Shown in pieces: positions 25,275 to 33,412 of a stretch of DNA of 64,000 nucleotides. The translations under genes were made by a program, and so were the position numbers. The DNA lies in assembly GCA_050249415.1 (NCBI GenBank), contig JBFWQO010000009.1:133653-197652 (forward strand). Direction: 5' to 3'. The notes under the pieces were generated by a model. That model was not told the DNA's origin and did no database searches. It saw nothing but the letters and a program-made list of their open reading frames with translations. Source of the DNA: CADEFQ01 sp050249415. GTDB taxonomy: Bacteria > Pseudomonadota > Gammaproteobacteria > Steroidobacterales > Steroidobacteraceae. Every line of letters starts with the position of its first letter. The first letter of the stretch is position 1.

Positions 25275-26162
25275 ATGAAGTCAGCCGCGTTTGACTATCA
25301 CGCTCCGGCTACGCTCGCCGAAGCCGTAGCGCTGCTCGAACGTTTCGGGCGCGAGGGCAAGGACGTGAAGATCCTCGCGGGCGGCCAGAGCCTCATGCCG
25401 ATGCTCGCCATGCGGGTGGCGCGCCCCGAGATCCTGATCGACTTGCGACGCGTCGCGGGGCTCGATGCCCTGCACGAAGAGGCGGGCCGGATCGTCATCG
25501 GTGCCATGGTGAGCAAACGCCGCGCCGAGGAATCGCCGCTCGTCCGTGACCGGCAACCCCTGTTCCACGCAGCCACGCAACTCGTCGCCCATCTGCAGAT
25601 CCGCAGTCGCGGCTCCGTCGGCGGCTCGTTTGCCCATGCCGATCCGGCCTCCGAGTACCCGGCCGTCGCGCTCGTACTCGACATGGAGATGAGTGCGGTC
25701 GGTCCGGCCGGCAAGCGTGTGATTCCCGCGCCCGAGTTCTTCGTGACGTACATGACCACGAACCTCGCGCCGACGGAGATCCTGGCCGAGGTGAGCATGC
25801 CGGTCATGCCGGCGGGCACCGGCTGGGCCATCCAGGAGTTCTCGCGACGCCGAGGCGATCTCGCGCTCGCCGGTGTCGCCGTCACGCTGCGCCTCGATCG
25901 CGGAGTCTGCCGCGAAACACGCATGGCCGCGTTCGGCGTGAATCCCACGGCGGTACGCCTGGGCGCCGGCGAGGACGCGGCGAACGGGCGTCGCCCCGAC
26001 CCTGCCGTGCTCGCGCACGCCGCTGCGGCGGCGGCAGACGCACTGGATGAGCCGATGAATTGCGTCCATGCATCCGGTGCCTATCGCCGCCATCTCGTGA
26101 AGACGCTCGCGGAACGCTGCCTTGCGCAGGCGGCCCGGCGCGCCGGGCGGAGCCGGGCGTGA
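25275..26162 (+). CDS. molybdenum hydroxylase, FAD-binding subunit
   Basis: A 295-residue CoxM/CutM-type subunit. The two FAD-binding loops are present: AGGQSLMPMLAMRVARP near residue 37-53 and RGSVGGSFAHADPASEYP near 117-134. A C-terminal CO-dehydrogenase-flavoprotein-C-like domain follows. It passes electrons from the molybdenum centre to the acceptor through FAD. The stop overlaps the start of the 2Fe-2S gene (GTGA). The large subunit lies on the opposite strand, an unusual split of a three-gene unit. Confidence 0.93.
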   Translation: MKSAAFDYHAPATLAEAVALLERFGREGKDVKILAGGQSLMPMLAMRVARPEILIDLRRVAGLDALHEEAGRIVIGAMVSKRRAEESPLVRDRQPLFHAATQLVAHLQIRSRGSVGGSFAHADPASEYPAVALVLDMEMSAVGPAGKRVIPAPEFFVTYMTTNLAPTEILAEVSMPVMPAGTGWAIQEFSRRRGDLALAGVAVTLRLDRGVCRETRMAAFGVNPTAVRLGAGEDAANGRRPDPAVLAHAAAAAADALDEPMNCVHASGAYRRHLVKTLAERCLAQAARRAGRSRA

Positions 26163-26644
26163 ACGGCGCGCAGCGTATCCGGGTGACGGTCAATGGGCAG
26201 ACATACGAGCGGGATGTCGAGCCTCGCCTGACACTGATGGATTTCCTTCGTCACGAGTTGCGCCTGGGCGGCACCCACGTCGGCTGTGAGCACGGCATTT
26301 GCGGGGCCTGCAATGTCATGATCGACGGACAGGTCGCGCGCGCGTGCCTCACACTCGCAGTCCAGGCGGACGAGGCACAGGTCACGACCGTGGAGGGTCT
26401 GCGCGATCCCGCCACCGGAGCGCTGCACCCGATCCAGCAGGCCTTCATCGATGCGCACGGCCTGCAGTGCGGGTTCTGCACGCCAGGGTTCCTGATGAGC
26501 ACCTTCGAACTGCTGCGCGACAACCCGAATCCGGGCGACGACGAGATCCGGCATGCCCTGGGCGGCAACCTCTGCCGCTGCACGGGCTACCAGAGCATCC
26601 TCGCCGCGGTGCGCCTCGCAGTCGCACGACTGCAGTCGACTTGA
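26159..26644 (+). CDS. molybdenum hydroxylase, 2Fe-2S subunit
   Basis: A 161-residue small subunit with both iron-sulfur domains: plant-ferredoxin type with Cys43, Cys48, Cys51 and Cys63 (GCEHGICGAC ... RAC), then the alpha-helical domain with CGFC and CRC. GTG 26159 overlaps the FAD-subunit stop by 4 bp. The TonB receptor gene starts 25 bp downstream, so receptor and hydroxylase are likely co-transcribed. Confidence 0.95.
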   Translation: MNGAQRIRVTVNGQTYERDVEPRLTLMDFLRHELRLGGTHVGCEHGICGACNVMIDGQVARACLTLAVQADEAQVTTVEGLRDPATGALHPIQQAFIDAHGLQCGFCTPGFLMSTFELLRDNPNPGDDEIRHALGGNLCRCTGYQSILAAVRLAVARLQST

Positions 26645-26669
26645 TCCACATCAACAGGGGGGAACCGAG

Positions 26670-28997
26670 ATGCCGACTATGACGCTATCCCGCACTGTGC
26701 AGCTGGGCCTCGCCGCCGTGGTTGCCTGCTCGATCTGCAGCTACGACGCGCTGGCACAGCAGCCGCAGGAAACAGAGGGCGCGATCCAGGAGGTGGTCAT
26801 CACCGCGCAGAAGCGCGAGGAAACCCTCCAGGACACTCCGATCGCCATCTCCGCCTTTACGGCCGACACGCTCGCCAATCGCGGCATCACCGACTTCGAC
26901 GGCGTCGCCAAGGCGACTCCGAGCATCTCGTTCGCGCCCTATCCGAGTTCCTCCAACACCCTCATCCTGTTCATTCGCGGCCAGGGCGTCGCCGATTCCG
27001 GGCAGATCACGCTCGACAGCGCGGTCGGTCTCTACCAGGACGGCTTCTACATTCCGCGTTCACAGATGGTCACGTTCGATCTCGCCGACATCGAACGGGT
27101 GGAAGTGCTGCGCGGCCCGCAGGGCACCCTCTACGGGCGCAACACCACGGGAGGGGCGGTGAATCTCATCAGCAGGAAGCCGAGCGGCGAGTTCGGCTTC
27201 AGGCAGGAAGCGGGTTTCGGCAACAACGGGCGGCTGCGGAGCCTCACCGTACTCGACCTGCCGCAGTGGGGCGGACTGTCCGCCAAGTTCTCGTTCCTGA
27301 AGCGCCAGCAGGACGGCTATGTGAAGAACGCCGGGCCGAGCCACGATTTCGGCGAGGAAGAGCAGACCGCCGGCCGCGCGGCTTTGCGCTGGGACGCCGG
27401 CGGGCCGTTCACGGCCGACTATTTCTTCGAGCGCGGCGACCTCGACTCGACGCCGATTTTCTACACGAACCCCGCGCTCGTGGGGCTCGTCCCCGGCTAC
27501 TCCGACAGCGGCCGGCCCGAGGACCACACCTACCGCCCCATCGACCTGCCGGAGAGCCAGGGCGAGTATGAAATGCACGGCCTCACGCTCGCATGGAACG
27601 TGAGCGATGCGCTCACGCTGAGATCACTCACCGGCTATCGCGACGTCGGCACACTCTATTACCAGGACTACGCCGACTCGTTCTTCGTCGGATTCCGGAC
27701 GGATGACGACATCCGGTACCACGTCTTCTCCCAGGAGCTGCAGGCGATCGGCAGCCTGCTCGGCGACCGTATCCACTATGTCGCGGGGCTTTATTACTCG
27801 AAAGAGGACGCCCGGCACTTCGAGACCGTGACCATCACCAACCTTTTTCCTCCGCCGCTGCTGATGACCAAGGACCGCAACGTGGTTGCGCAGTCCAGGT
27901 CGAAGGCGCTCTTTGCCCAGCTCACCTGGACTCCGCCCGTCCTCGACGACCGTCTCGACCTCACGTTCGGCGCTCGCTATACGAAGGATGAGCGCCTGGC
28001 GACCCGCACATACCTGATCAGTTTCTTCGGCTTCCCGATCGGCCAGGAACCCGCGCCCGGGCTCGTCAATTCGAACAACGTGGAATCGAGCCGCTTCAAC
28101 CCGGCCTTCACGGCGAATCTCTCGTGGACCGAAGACGTGAGCACCTACCTGCGTGTTGCCACCGGCTACAAGGCGGGCGGCTCGGCCGAAAGCACCGACA
28201 TCGGCCAGTTCGGAATCACCTTCAAACCCGAAGATGTCACGAGCTATGAACTCGGGCTCAAGAGCTATCTCTTCAACCGCCATGTGCGACTGAACGCGGC
28301 GATCTTCGAGAGCAAATTCGAGGATATGCAGATGTTCTTCGTCGCGAGCCCGACCGACAACTCGGTCGTGCTCGGGTTGAATGCCGGCAAGGCATCCGTG
28401 CGCGGCCTCGAGCTCGAGACGCTGTGGCAACCGTTCGACACCCTGAGCTTCAACCTCGACTACACCTACATCGATGCGGAGAACGACGAAGTCATCGCGC
28501 GCGCCGGCACGCTGTTCGATCCGGCGGTGAATCCGGCTTCGCCCTATCAGGTCGGGGACAACATCAAGGATCTGTTCCGCGTATCCTACGTGGCGAAGAA
28601 CAGCATCAGCGCCGGCGCCAGCTGGACCTTCCTGAAGACGGCGACGAGCGACTTCACTGCGATCGTCAACTACCGCTGGGACGATCGCGTGTACCTGACC
28701 GAACCCTCCGGCACGGACGTTCCCGGCGCGGACCTCTACTCGCGCCCTCCGGTCGGGCTGCTCGACGGGCGCCTCTCGTGGAAGACCCGATTTGCCAACG
28801 AGAGCCGCCTGCGCGTCGACCTCTGGGGCAAGAACCTGACCGATCGCGCGTGGCTCACGCATCGCATCGGTCTCGGCGGGCCTGTCGCGGTACAGGACCC
28901 GTTCACGGGCACCGTGACCCCGGCGGGGTTCACCTCGAGCGCCGACGCCTGGGCGGAGAGGCGCACCTATGGCGTGAATTTCATCTACGAATTCTGA
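26670..28997 (+). CDS. TonB-dependent receptor, full length
   Basis: A 775-residue outer-membrane receptor. It has a signal peptide ending ALAQ, then IQEVVITAQKREETLQDTPI at the TonB-box/plug start, the plug hallmark ERVEVLRGPQGTLYGRN, a beta barrel and a C-terminal Phe (GVNFIYEF). ATG 26670 is preceded by AGGGGGG. Its last ~265 residues are closely similar to the truncated receptor at 1-800, so the locus holds paralogues that may import related ligands. It follows the 2Fe-2S gene by 25 bp. Confidence 0.96.
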   Translation: MPTMTLSRTVQLGLAAVVACSICSYDALAQQPQETEGAIQEVVITAQKREETLQDTPIAISAFTADTLANRGITDFDGVAKATPSISFAPYPSSSNTLILFIRGQGVADSGQITLDSAVGLYQDGFYIPRSQMVTFDLADIERVEVLRGPQGTLYGRNTTGGAVNLISRKPSGEFGFRQEAGFGNNGRLRSLTVLDLPQWGGLSAKFSFLKRQQDGYVKNAGPSHDFGEEEQTAGRAALRWDAGGPFTADYFFERGDLDSTPIFYTNPALVGLVPGYSDSGRPEDHTYRPIDLPESQGEYEMHGLTLAWNVSDALTLRSLTGYRDVGTLYYQDYADSFFVGFRTDDDIRYHVFSQELQAIGSLLGDRIHYVAGLYYSKEDARHFETVTITNLFPPPLLMTKDRNVVAQSRSKALFAQLTWTPPVLDDRLDLTFGARYTKDERLATRTYLISFFGFPIGQEPAPGLVNSNNVESSRFNPAFTANLSWTEDVSTYLRVATGYKAGGSAESTDIGQFGITFKPEDVTSYELGLKSYLFNRHVRLNAAIFESKFEDMQMFFVASPTDNSVVLGLNAGKASVRGLELETLWQPFDTLSFNLDYTYIDAENDEVIARAGTLFDPAVNPASPYQVGDNIKDLFRVSYVAKNSISAGASWTFLKTATSDFTAIVNYRWDDRVYLTEPSGTDVPGADLYSRPPVGLLDGRLSWKTRFANESRLRVDLWGKNLTDRAWLTHRIGLGGPVAVQDPFTGTVTPAGFTSSADAWAERRTYGVNFIYEF

Positions 28998-29016
28998 AGC
29001 CGACGTCGACCATACC

Positions 29017-29046
29017 GGCGCGATCGCGTTCTTGCGCGGTCGCGCC
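29017..29046. terminator. strong hairpin between convergent genes
   Basis: GGCGCGATCGCG and CGCGGTCGCGCC pair over 12 positions (one G-T) with a 6-nt loop, between the convergent receptor and RidA genes. No T-run follows; a two-way terminator is likely. Confidence 0.6.
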
Positions 29047-29054
29047 GCCCGGGG

Positions 29055-29459
29055 TCAATCGAGCATCGCGATCGCCGAGATCTCGACCAGCATCTCCGGA
29101 TAGGCGAGCCGCTCCACGCCGACCAGCGTGGCGGCATGGGGCGGAAACGGCTGGCCGTCGAGCGCCTGGCTCATCGCGCTCGTGAAGCGCTCGAGCACTG
29201 CCGGCGTGAGCCCCACGACGTACAGGGTGCTCGAGACCACCTGATCGGGTGTCGCACCGAGCGCCCGCAGCGCCGTCGCGAGATTGCGAAACGCCTGCCG
29301 CGCCTGCGCGAAGTGATCACCCGGACCAATCAGGTTGAACTGCGCATCGAACGCACCCTGCCCGGCGATGAAAGCCAGGCGGCTTCCGGTGCCGACCACG
29401 ACCTGGCTGAATCCTTCGGCCTTGAACAGGCCCGCCGGCTGCACGTGTTCGATGGTCAT
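29055..29459 (-). CDS. RidA-family protein without the catalytic Arg
   Basis: A 134-residue YjgF/RidA trimer-fold protein: FSQVVVGTGSRLAFIAGQGAF, then ALGATPDQVVSSTLYV and MLVEISAIAM. In true imine deaminases the substrate-binding Arg lies in an ARTTVGV-like stretch; here the same place reads AATLVGV, so Arg is lost. It is probably a RidA-like protein with another activity. ATG overlaps the MOSC gene stop by 4 bp (ATGA). Confidence 0.87.
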   Translation of the reverse strand: MTIEHVQPAGLFKAEGFSQVVVGTGSRLAFIAGQGAFDAQFNLIGPGDHFAQARQAFRNLATALRALGATPDQVVSSTLYVVGLTPAVLERFTSAMSQALDGQPFPPHAATLVGVERLAYPEMLVEISAIAMLD

Positions 29460-30343
29460 GCGGCGTCTCCCCGGTCGCGCAGGCTCACGACATCGCCCTC
29501 GCGCACGCGCCCCGGCCGCACCACGCGCACGTTCACGCCGAGCTCGCGTTTCACGTGATCGACGATCGCCCGGGTCATGGATTTCTGTTCCTCGAGATCG
29601 AAGAGCGGCTGCATGCGCGAAGGCATCGTGCAGCGGATCGTGCGCGATTCGATGCGCAGCACGGCCTCGCCCACTGCCAGGTTGCGGTCCATCCAGTCGA
29701 ACTCGGTGAGCGCCGCGGCCTCCTCGTCGGGGCGCACCAGCAGGTTCGGGCGAAAACGCCGCACGTCGGTGTCGAGCCCGCTGCGCTCCGCGAGACAGCG
29801 CAGGCTGTTCGTGGTCAGCAGGTGCAGCGGATAGGCGTCGTAGTAGTAGCCCGGCGGTGTCGCGTATTCACCCAGCAACGTGATCAGGTCTTCCGGGATC
29901 GCTTCGTAGGATGGCATCGCTTCGCCCTCCTGCAGCGCAATCTCCGCTTTGACCTCCGCCTCGGTGATGCGCCCGGCACGCCGGTAGTGGTCGCGATCGG
30001 AGGCCGGCCGCCGCGCCATCAGCCGGGCGGTCCTGGCGAGCTGGCCGCCCAACCACGTGTCCATATGAGCGTCGTCGCTGCGACAGCTCGAGCCATCGGG
30101 CGACGCGAGCTCGACCGGTGCGACCTGCGCACCAAAATCGTCGGCGCCGGGCTCGCGCAGATAGCGCGCGCGCAATTTCAGCAGCGCGGGCCACTGCTTG
30201 GCGGTGCGGATCTGCTTGTCCTTCACCGCCCAATGGCGGTCGCCCGCAAGGCCGCCGATCGCGAGCAGGGCTTGCGGGATCCGCTCGCCGCCCAGACTCT
30301 TCACCGGGTAACGCCACAGCTCGACCACCTCGCCGAGGCGCAT
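29456..30343 (-). CDS. MOSC-domain protein
   Basis: A 295-residue protein with an N-terminal MOSC beta-barrel extension (RLGEVVELWRYPVKSLGGER) and a C-terminal MOSC domain (DVRRFRPNLLVRP, then RIESRTIRCTMPSRMQ with the Cys that binds molybdenum in mARC-like members). It likely handles a sulfurated molybdenum cofactor or reduces N-oxygenated compounds. It lies between the MFS and RidA genes in a three-gene operon. Whether it serves the molybdenum hydroxylase nearby is open. Confidence 0.85.
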   Translation of the reverse strand: MRLGEVVELWRYPVKSLGGERIPQALLAIGGLAGDRHWAVKDKQIRTAKQWPALLKLRARYLREPGADDFGAQVAPVELASPDGSSCRSDDAHMDTWLGGQLARTARLMARRPASDRDHYRRAGRITEAEVKAEIALQEGEAMPSYEAIPEDLITLLGEYATPPGYYYDAYPLHLLTTNSLRCLAERSGLDTDVRRFRPNLLVRPDEEAAALTEFDWMDRNLAVGEAVLRIESRTIRCTMPSRMQPLFDLEEQKSMTRAIVDHVKRELGVNVRVVRPGRVREGDVVSLRDRGDAA

Positions 30344-31578
30344 CACCGGCCCTCCGTCACTGCAATGCCCGGAGCCTCCATCCGCAGCGGGAGCAATATG
30401 AAGAACGCGACCGCCGCCACGCCCGCCATCATGAGGAATGTGGCCGCGTAACTGCCCGTGCGATCGAACAGGTGGCCGCTCAGGGGCATGGCCAGCATCA
30501 CCATGATGATGGCGATCGGCTGCATGCGGCCCATGACCCGACCGAAAATGAACGGCCCGTACAGGCGCGCGAGCAACGCACCCCAGGCGGGCAGGAACGC
30601 GCCCGAGGCGAGCCCGATCATCGCGGCCGCCGTCAGCATGATCCATTGCTCATGGAACCGGACCAGCAGCGCTAGCGACACCGCGATGAGCGCCAGGGCG
30701 CCGAGCAGCGCCCATTTCAGGTCGATGCGATCCGCGAAAATGCTGAAGATGAGTTTCCCGCTGATGCCCGCGACCGACACGGTCGAAATCAGGAAGGCGG
30801 CCTGCTTCGCCGCCACGCCGTGCCCGATCGCGTACGGCACGAGATTGGCGAGGATCACCGTGAAGGTCGCCATCAGCGCGCCCACGGCGAGCGCAATGCG
30901 CCAGAATGCGATGCTGGTCAGGAGATCGGGCAACTGCGTCGACCCTGCACCCGCGGCCGCCGCGCGCGCGTGGTCGTCGGCCGAGCCGCCGTCGGGGTGC
31001 AGTCCGATATCCGACGGACGGTTCCTGACGATCAGCCAGATGGGCGGCAGCAGGACCACCAGCGCGATCGCCGCCAGCCAGAGGCAGGCAGACCGCCAGC
31101 CATAGGTGTCGACGAGGGACTGGACGATCAGCGGCATGAGCAGGCCCCCGAGCGACGTGCCGAGCGCCGTGATGCCGAGCGCGCGGCCGCGGTGCTGCGT
31201 GAACCAGCGGCTCACGAGGGTGTTGGTGCCGATCTGGCCGAGGAGCGTGGCGCCGACCGCCATGGGCAATCCGTAGGCGAGGACGAACTGCCACACATTG
31301 CGGGACAGGGCAATGACCACCATCGCGAGCGCGAGCGCGGCGGCACCGACCGCAAACAACGTGCGGGCCGAGCGGCGGTCCATGAGCGATCCGGCGAAGG
31401 GCGAGATCAATACGGTGGTGAGTGAACCGGCCGTCAGGCCCCACATCATGGCCATGCGGCTCGCGCCGAACTCGGTACCGACCGGCAGCACGAGCAGGCC
31501 ATAGGAATAGCTGTTCATGCCATTGCTCAGCCCCATCGCGAGCATCGCCACCACCACGATCCGCCAGCCGTAGAACAT
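30343..31578 (-). CDS. MFS transporter, monocarboxylate-type
   Basis: A 411-residue integral inner-membrane transporter with about twelve hydrophobic segments: MFYGWRIVVVAMLAMGLSNG at the start, the loop SLMDRRSART after TM2, and a central polar loop near residues 195-215. It resembles the MCT/OFA-like branch of the major facilitator superfamily for carboxylic acids. ATG 31578 has AGGAG at 7-nt spacing. It is the first gene of the MFS-MOSC-RidA operon. Substrate unknown; an organic acid is likely. Confidence 0.88.
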   Translation of the reverse strand: MFYGWRIVVVAMLAMGLSNGMNSYSYGLLVLPVGTEFGASRMAMMWGLTAGSLTTVLISPFAGSLMDRRSARTLFAVGAAALALAMVVIALSRNVWQFVLAYGLPMAVGATLLGQIGTNTLVSRWFTQHRGRALGITALGTSLGGLLMPLIVQSLVDTYGWRSACLWLAAIALVVLLPPIWLIVRNRPSDIGLHPDGGSADDHARAAAAGAGSTQLPDLLTSIAFWRIALAVGALMATFTVILANLVPYAIGHGVAAKQAAFLISTVSVAGISGKLIFSIFADRIDLKWALLGALALIAVSLALLVRFHEQWIMLTAAAMIGLASGAFLPAWGALLARLYGPFIFGRVMGRMQPIAIIMVMLAMPLSGHLFDRTGSYAATFLMMAGVAAVAFFILLPLRMEAPGIAVTEGR

Positions 31579-31681
31579 CGCGTCTCCTGTTTCGGGCTGC
31601 CTTGGCCCGGCAGACGGATAATGCCCTGCATCCGGCATCACGCCAAACCGCAATATGATCTCGCATGGGAGAATCACTCGC

Positions 31682-32782
31682 ATGATCCGGACCGGGCTGT
31701 CGGTACTTGCGCTCCTCGCGGCGTCCGCGCTCGCGATGCCTGCGCACGCCGACGCACCCGATGAACGATTCTATGGCCCCCTTCGGGCGCGCGATCTCAC
31801 GCCCTTCGGGTTCCTCCGGCTCGACATGCGCCCTGCCCACACGGTCTCGATCGAGCCGCGCACCTGGGCGGCCGAGGTGGAACTGGCGTACCAGAATACA
31901 TGGGCCATGAGCCCGCAGGTCGAGCGCTACCTGACGGACCGTGAGGCCGCGGGGCGGCACGCACTCGGGCCGGCGGACCTGCAGGCGATTCGCGATCTGC
32001 CCGGCGAGAACTATCTCGTCGACCTCGAGTCCGCCGTGCTCGACGTGACCATGCGCTACAAGTTCACGAGATACCTGTCGGGCTATGTCATTGCCAGCGC
32101 GGTGTCATACCAGGGAGGGTTCCTCGATGGACCGATCGAAGCCTTCCACGAAGCATTCGGCTTCAGCAGCTTCGGCAGGCCGGCGGCGCGACGCAACGAC
32201 GTGAACATACTCTTCGACCTGAAATCCGCGCAGGTCGCGTACTTCCATGCACCGACGGGCGGCGGCCTGAGCGATCCGACCATCGGCGTGCGCCACACGG
32301 GGTCGTGGGCGCATGGCCGCTGGAAGTTCGGGCTGGAGGGCGCCATCAAGATCCCGATCGCCGGCAGGCGGCTGCTGCTCTCGACCGGGCGCACCGACTT
32401 TGGAATGCAGGCCTTCCTGCAGCGACGTGCGGGCGCACACGGCTTCAATGCCAGCGCCGCCGCCGTCTACTTCGCCGGCGAGAGCGAACCCGTACCGCAG
32501 GCCTCGCAGGTCGTGCCGACCCTGATCGTCGGCTACGAGTACCGGATGACCGAGCGCACGAACTTGAACCTCCAGGGCTACCTGAGCAAGAGCACGTTCA
32601 CCCGGAAAACCACGGACCTCGCCGAATTGCGCAAGGCGAAGTACCAGGTGACCGTGGGGCTGCACCACCGGCGCGACGACCTGCTCTATTTCTTCGGGAT
32701 CACCGAGAACCTGCAGAACGTCAACAATACGCCCGACCTCGGCCTGCAGCTGGGAGTCGCCCTGCTCCCCCATCCACGATGA
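31682..32782 (+). CDS. exported outer-membrane protein, DUF3187-like
   Basis: A 366-residue exported protein with a signal peptide (SVLALLAASALAMPAHA) followed by beta-rich, alternating strands and aromatic residues, typical of an outer-membrane barrel. The segment PLRARDLTPFGFLRLDMRPA looks like the DUF3187 family start. ATG 31682 follows GGGAGA. Function unknown. A relic ccdA frame begins immediately after its TGA in the same frame. Confidence 0.75.
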   Translation: MIRTGLSVLALLAASALAMPAHADAPDERFYGPLRARDLTPFGFLRLDMRPAHTVSIEPRTWAAEVELAYQNTWAMSPQVERYLTDREAAGRHALGPADLQAIRDLPGENYLVDLESAVLDVTMRYKFTRYLSGYVIASAVSYQGGFLDGPIEAFHEAFGFSSFGRPAARRNDVNILFDLKSAQVAYFHAPTGGGLSDPTIGVRHTGSWAHGRWKFGLEGAIKIPIAGRRLLLSTGRTDFGMQAFLQRRAGAHGFNASAAAVYFAGESEPVPQASQVVPTLIVGYEYRMTERTNLNLQGYLSKSTFTRKTTDLAELRKAKYQVTVGLHHRRDDLLYFFGITENLQNVNNTPDLGLQLGVALLPHPR

Positions 32783-33025
32783 CTGTCGCAGATTCGATTC
32801 CGCCCGTGCCGCCCGGTTGCCATTTGTCACGCATGCGCAGCGCTGCTGCAGGCCGCGCGGGCACACGATATCAATCTCTCGGCCACGCTCGAAGCCGCTG
32901 TCGCCGCCCAGCTGCGCGGGCTACGCCGGGCCGAATGGCTGAAGAAAAACGCGGGCGCCATCGACGCCTGCAACGAGGACATCGCCGCGAACGGCACCTT
33001 CAGCGTCGGCCTGCGCAGCTTCTGA
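32783..33025 (+). pseudogene. ccdA: decayed ccdA antitoxin
   Basis: The frame after the DUF3187 stop reads LLQAARAHDINLSATLEAA, then GLRRAEWLKKNAGAIDACNE and ends NGTFSVGLRSF before TGA at 33023. This is the CcdA core and its CcdB-binding C-terminal tail. The DNA-binding N-terminus (the usual RPTNLSI-type strand) is degraded, and there is no ATG or GTG in frame; only CTG at 32783 remains. It is therefore truncated or silent. It overlaps the ccdB frame by 1 bp. Confidence 0.75.
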
Positions 33026-33342
33026 CGGCGCAGTTCGACTTGCACCGCAATCGCGACGCGGCCAGCAAGTCCCGCTTTCCCCTCCTGCTCGACATCCAGT
33101 CCGACCTGCTGGACCCGCTGGCGACGCGCGTGGTGATCCCGCTGACGCCGGTCGCGACTGCGCGAGCCCGCAGGATCGACACGCTGACGCCGGCCCTTCG
33201 CGTCGACGGCAACGACTATCTCCTGATGACACCGCTGCTCGCCGGCGTGGCCGCACGCGAGCTCGGCCCGGTCGCCGGCAATCCCGGTGCCGGCCGTGGC
33301 ACGATCATCGCGGCACTGGATCTGCTGATCGCCGGAATCCGA
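33025..33342 (+). pseudogene. ccdB: decayed ccdB gyrase toxin (start and stop codons changed)
   Basis: The frame from 33025 encodes AQFDLHRN ... FPLLLDIQSDLLDPLATRV, VIPLTPVATARARRIDTLTP, YLLMTPLLAGVAARELGP and a closing LDLLIAGI, the full CcdB fold (a ~101-residue DNA gyrase poison). The expected start ATG is ACG (33025-33027), and the expected stop after GI is CGA (33340-33342), so the frame runs on to 33471 inside the next gene. Both changes are single T-to-C substitutions. A CTG at 33022 could still allow weak translation. Confidence 0.75.
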
Positions 33343-33412
33343 CGATCGCTGTTGCCACTGCGCGCTCATCCGGGCATTCACCCGCGTCCCGCCAAGCTGC
33401 TACATTGTCGCG

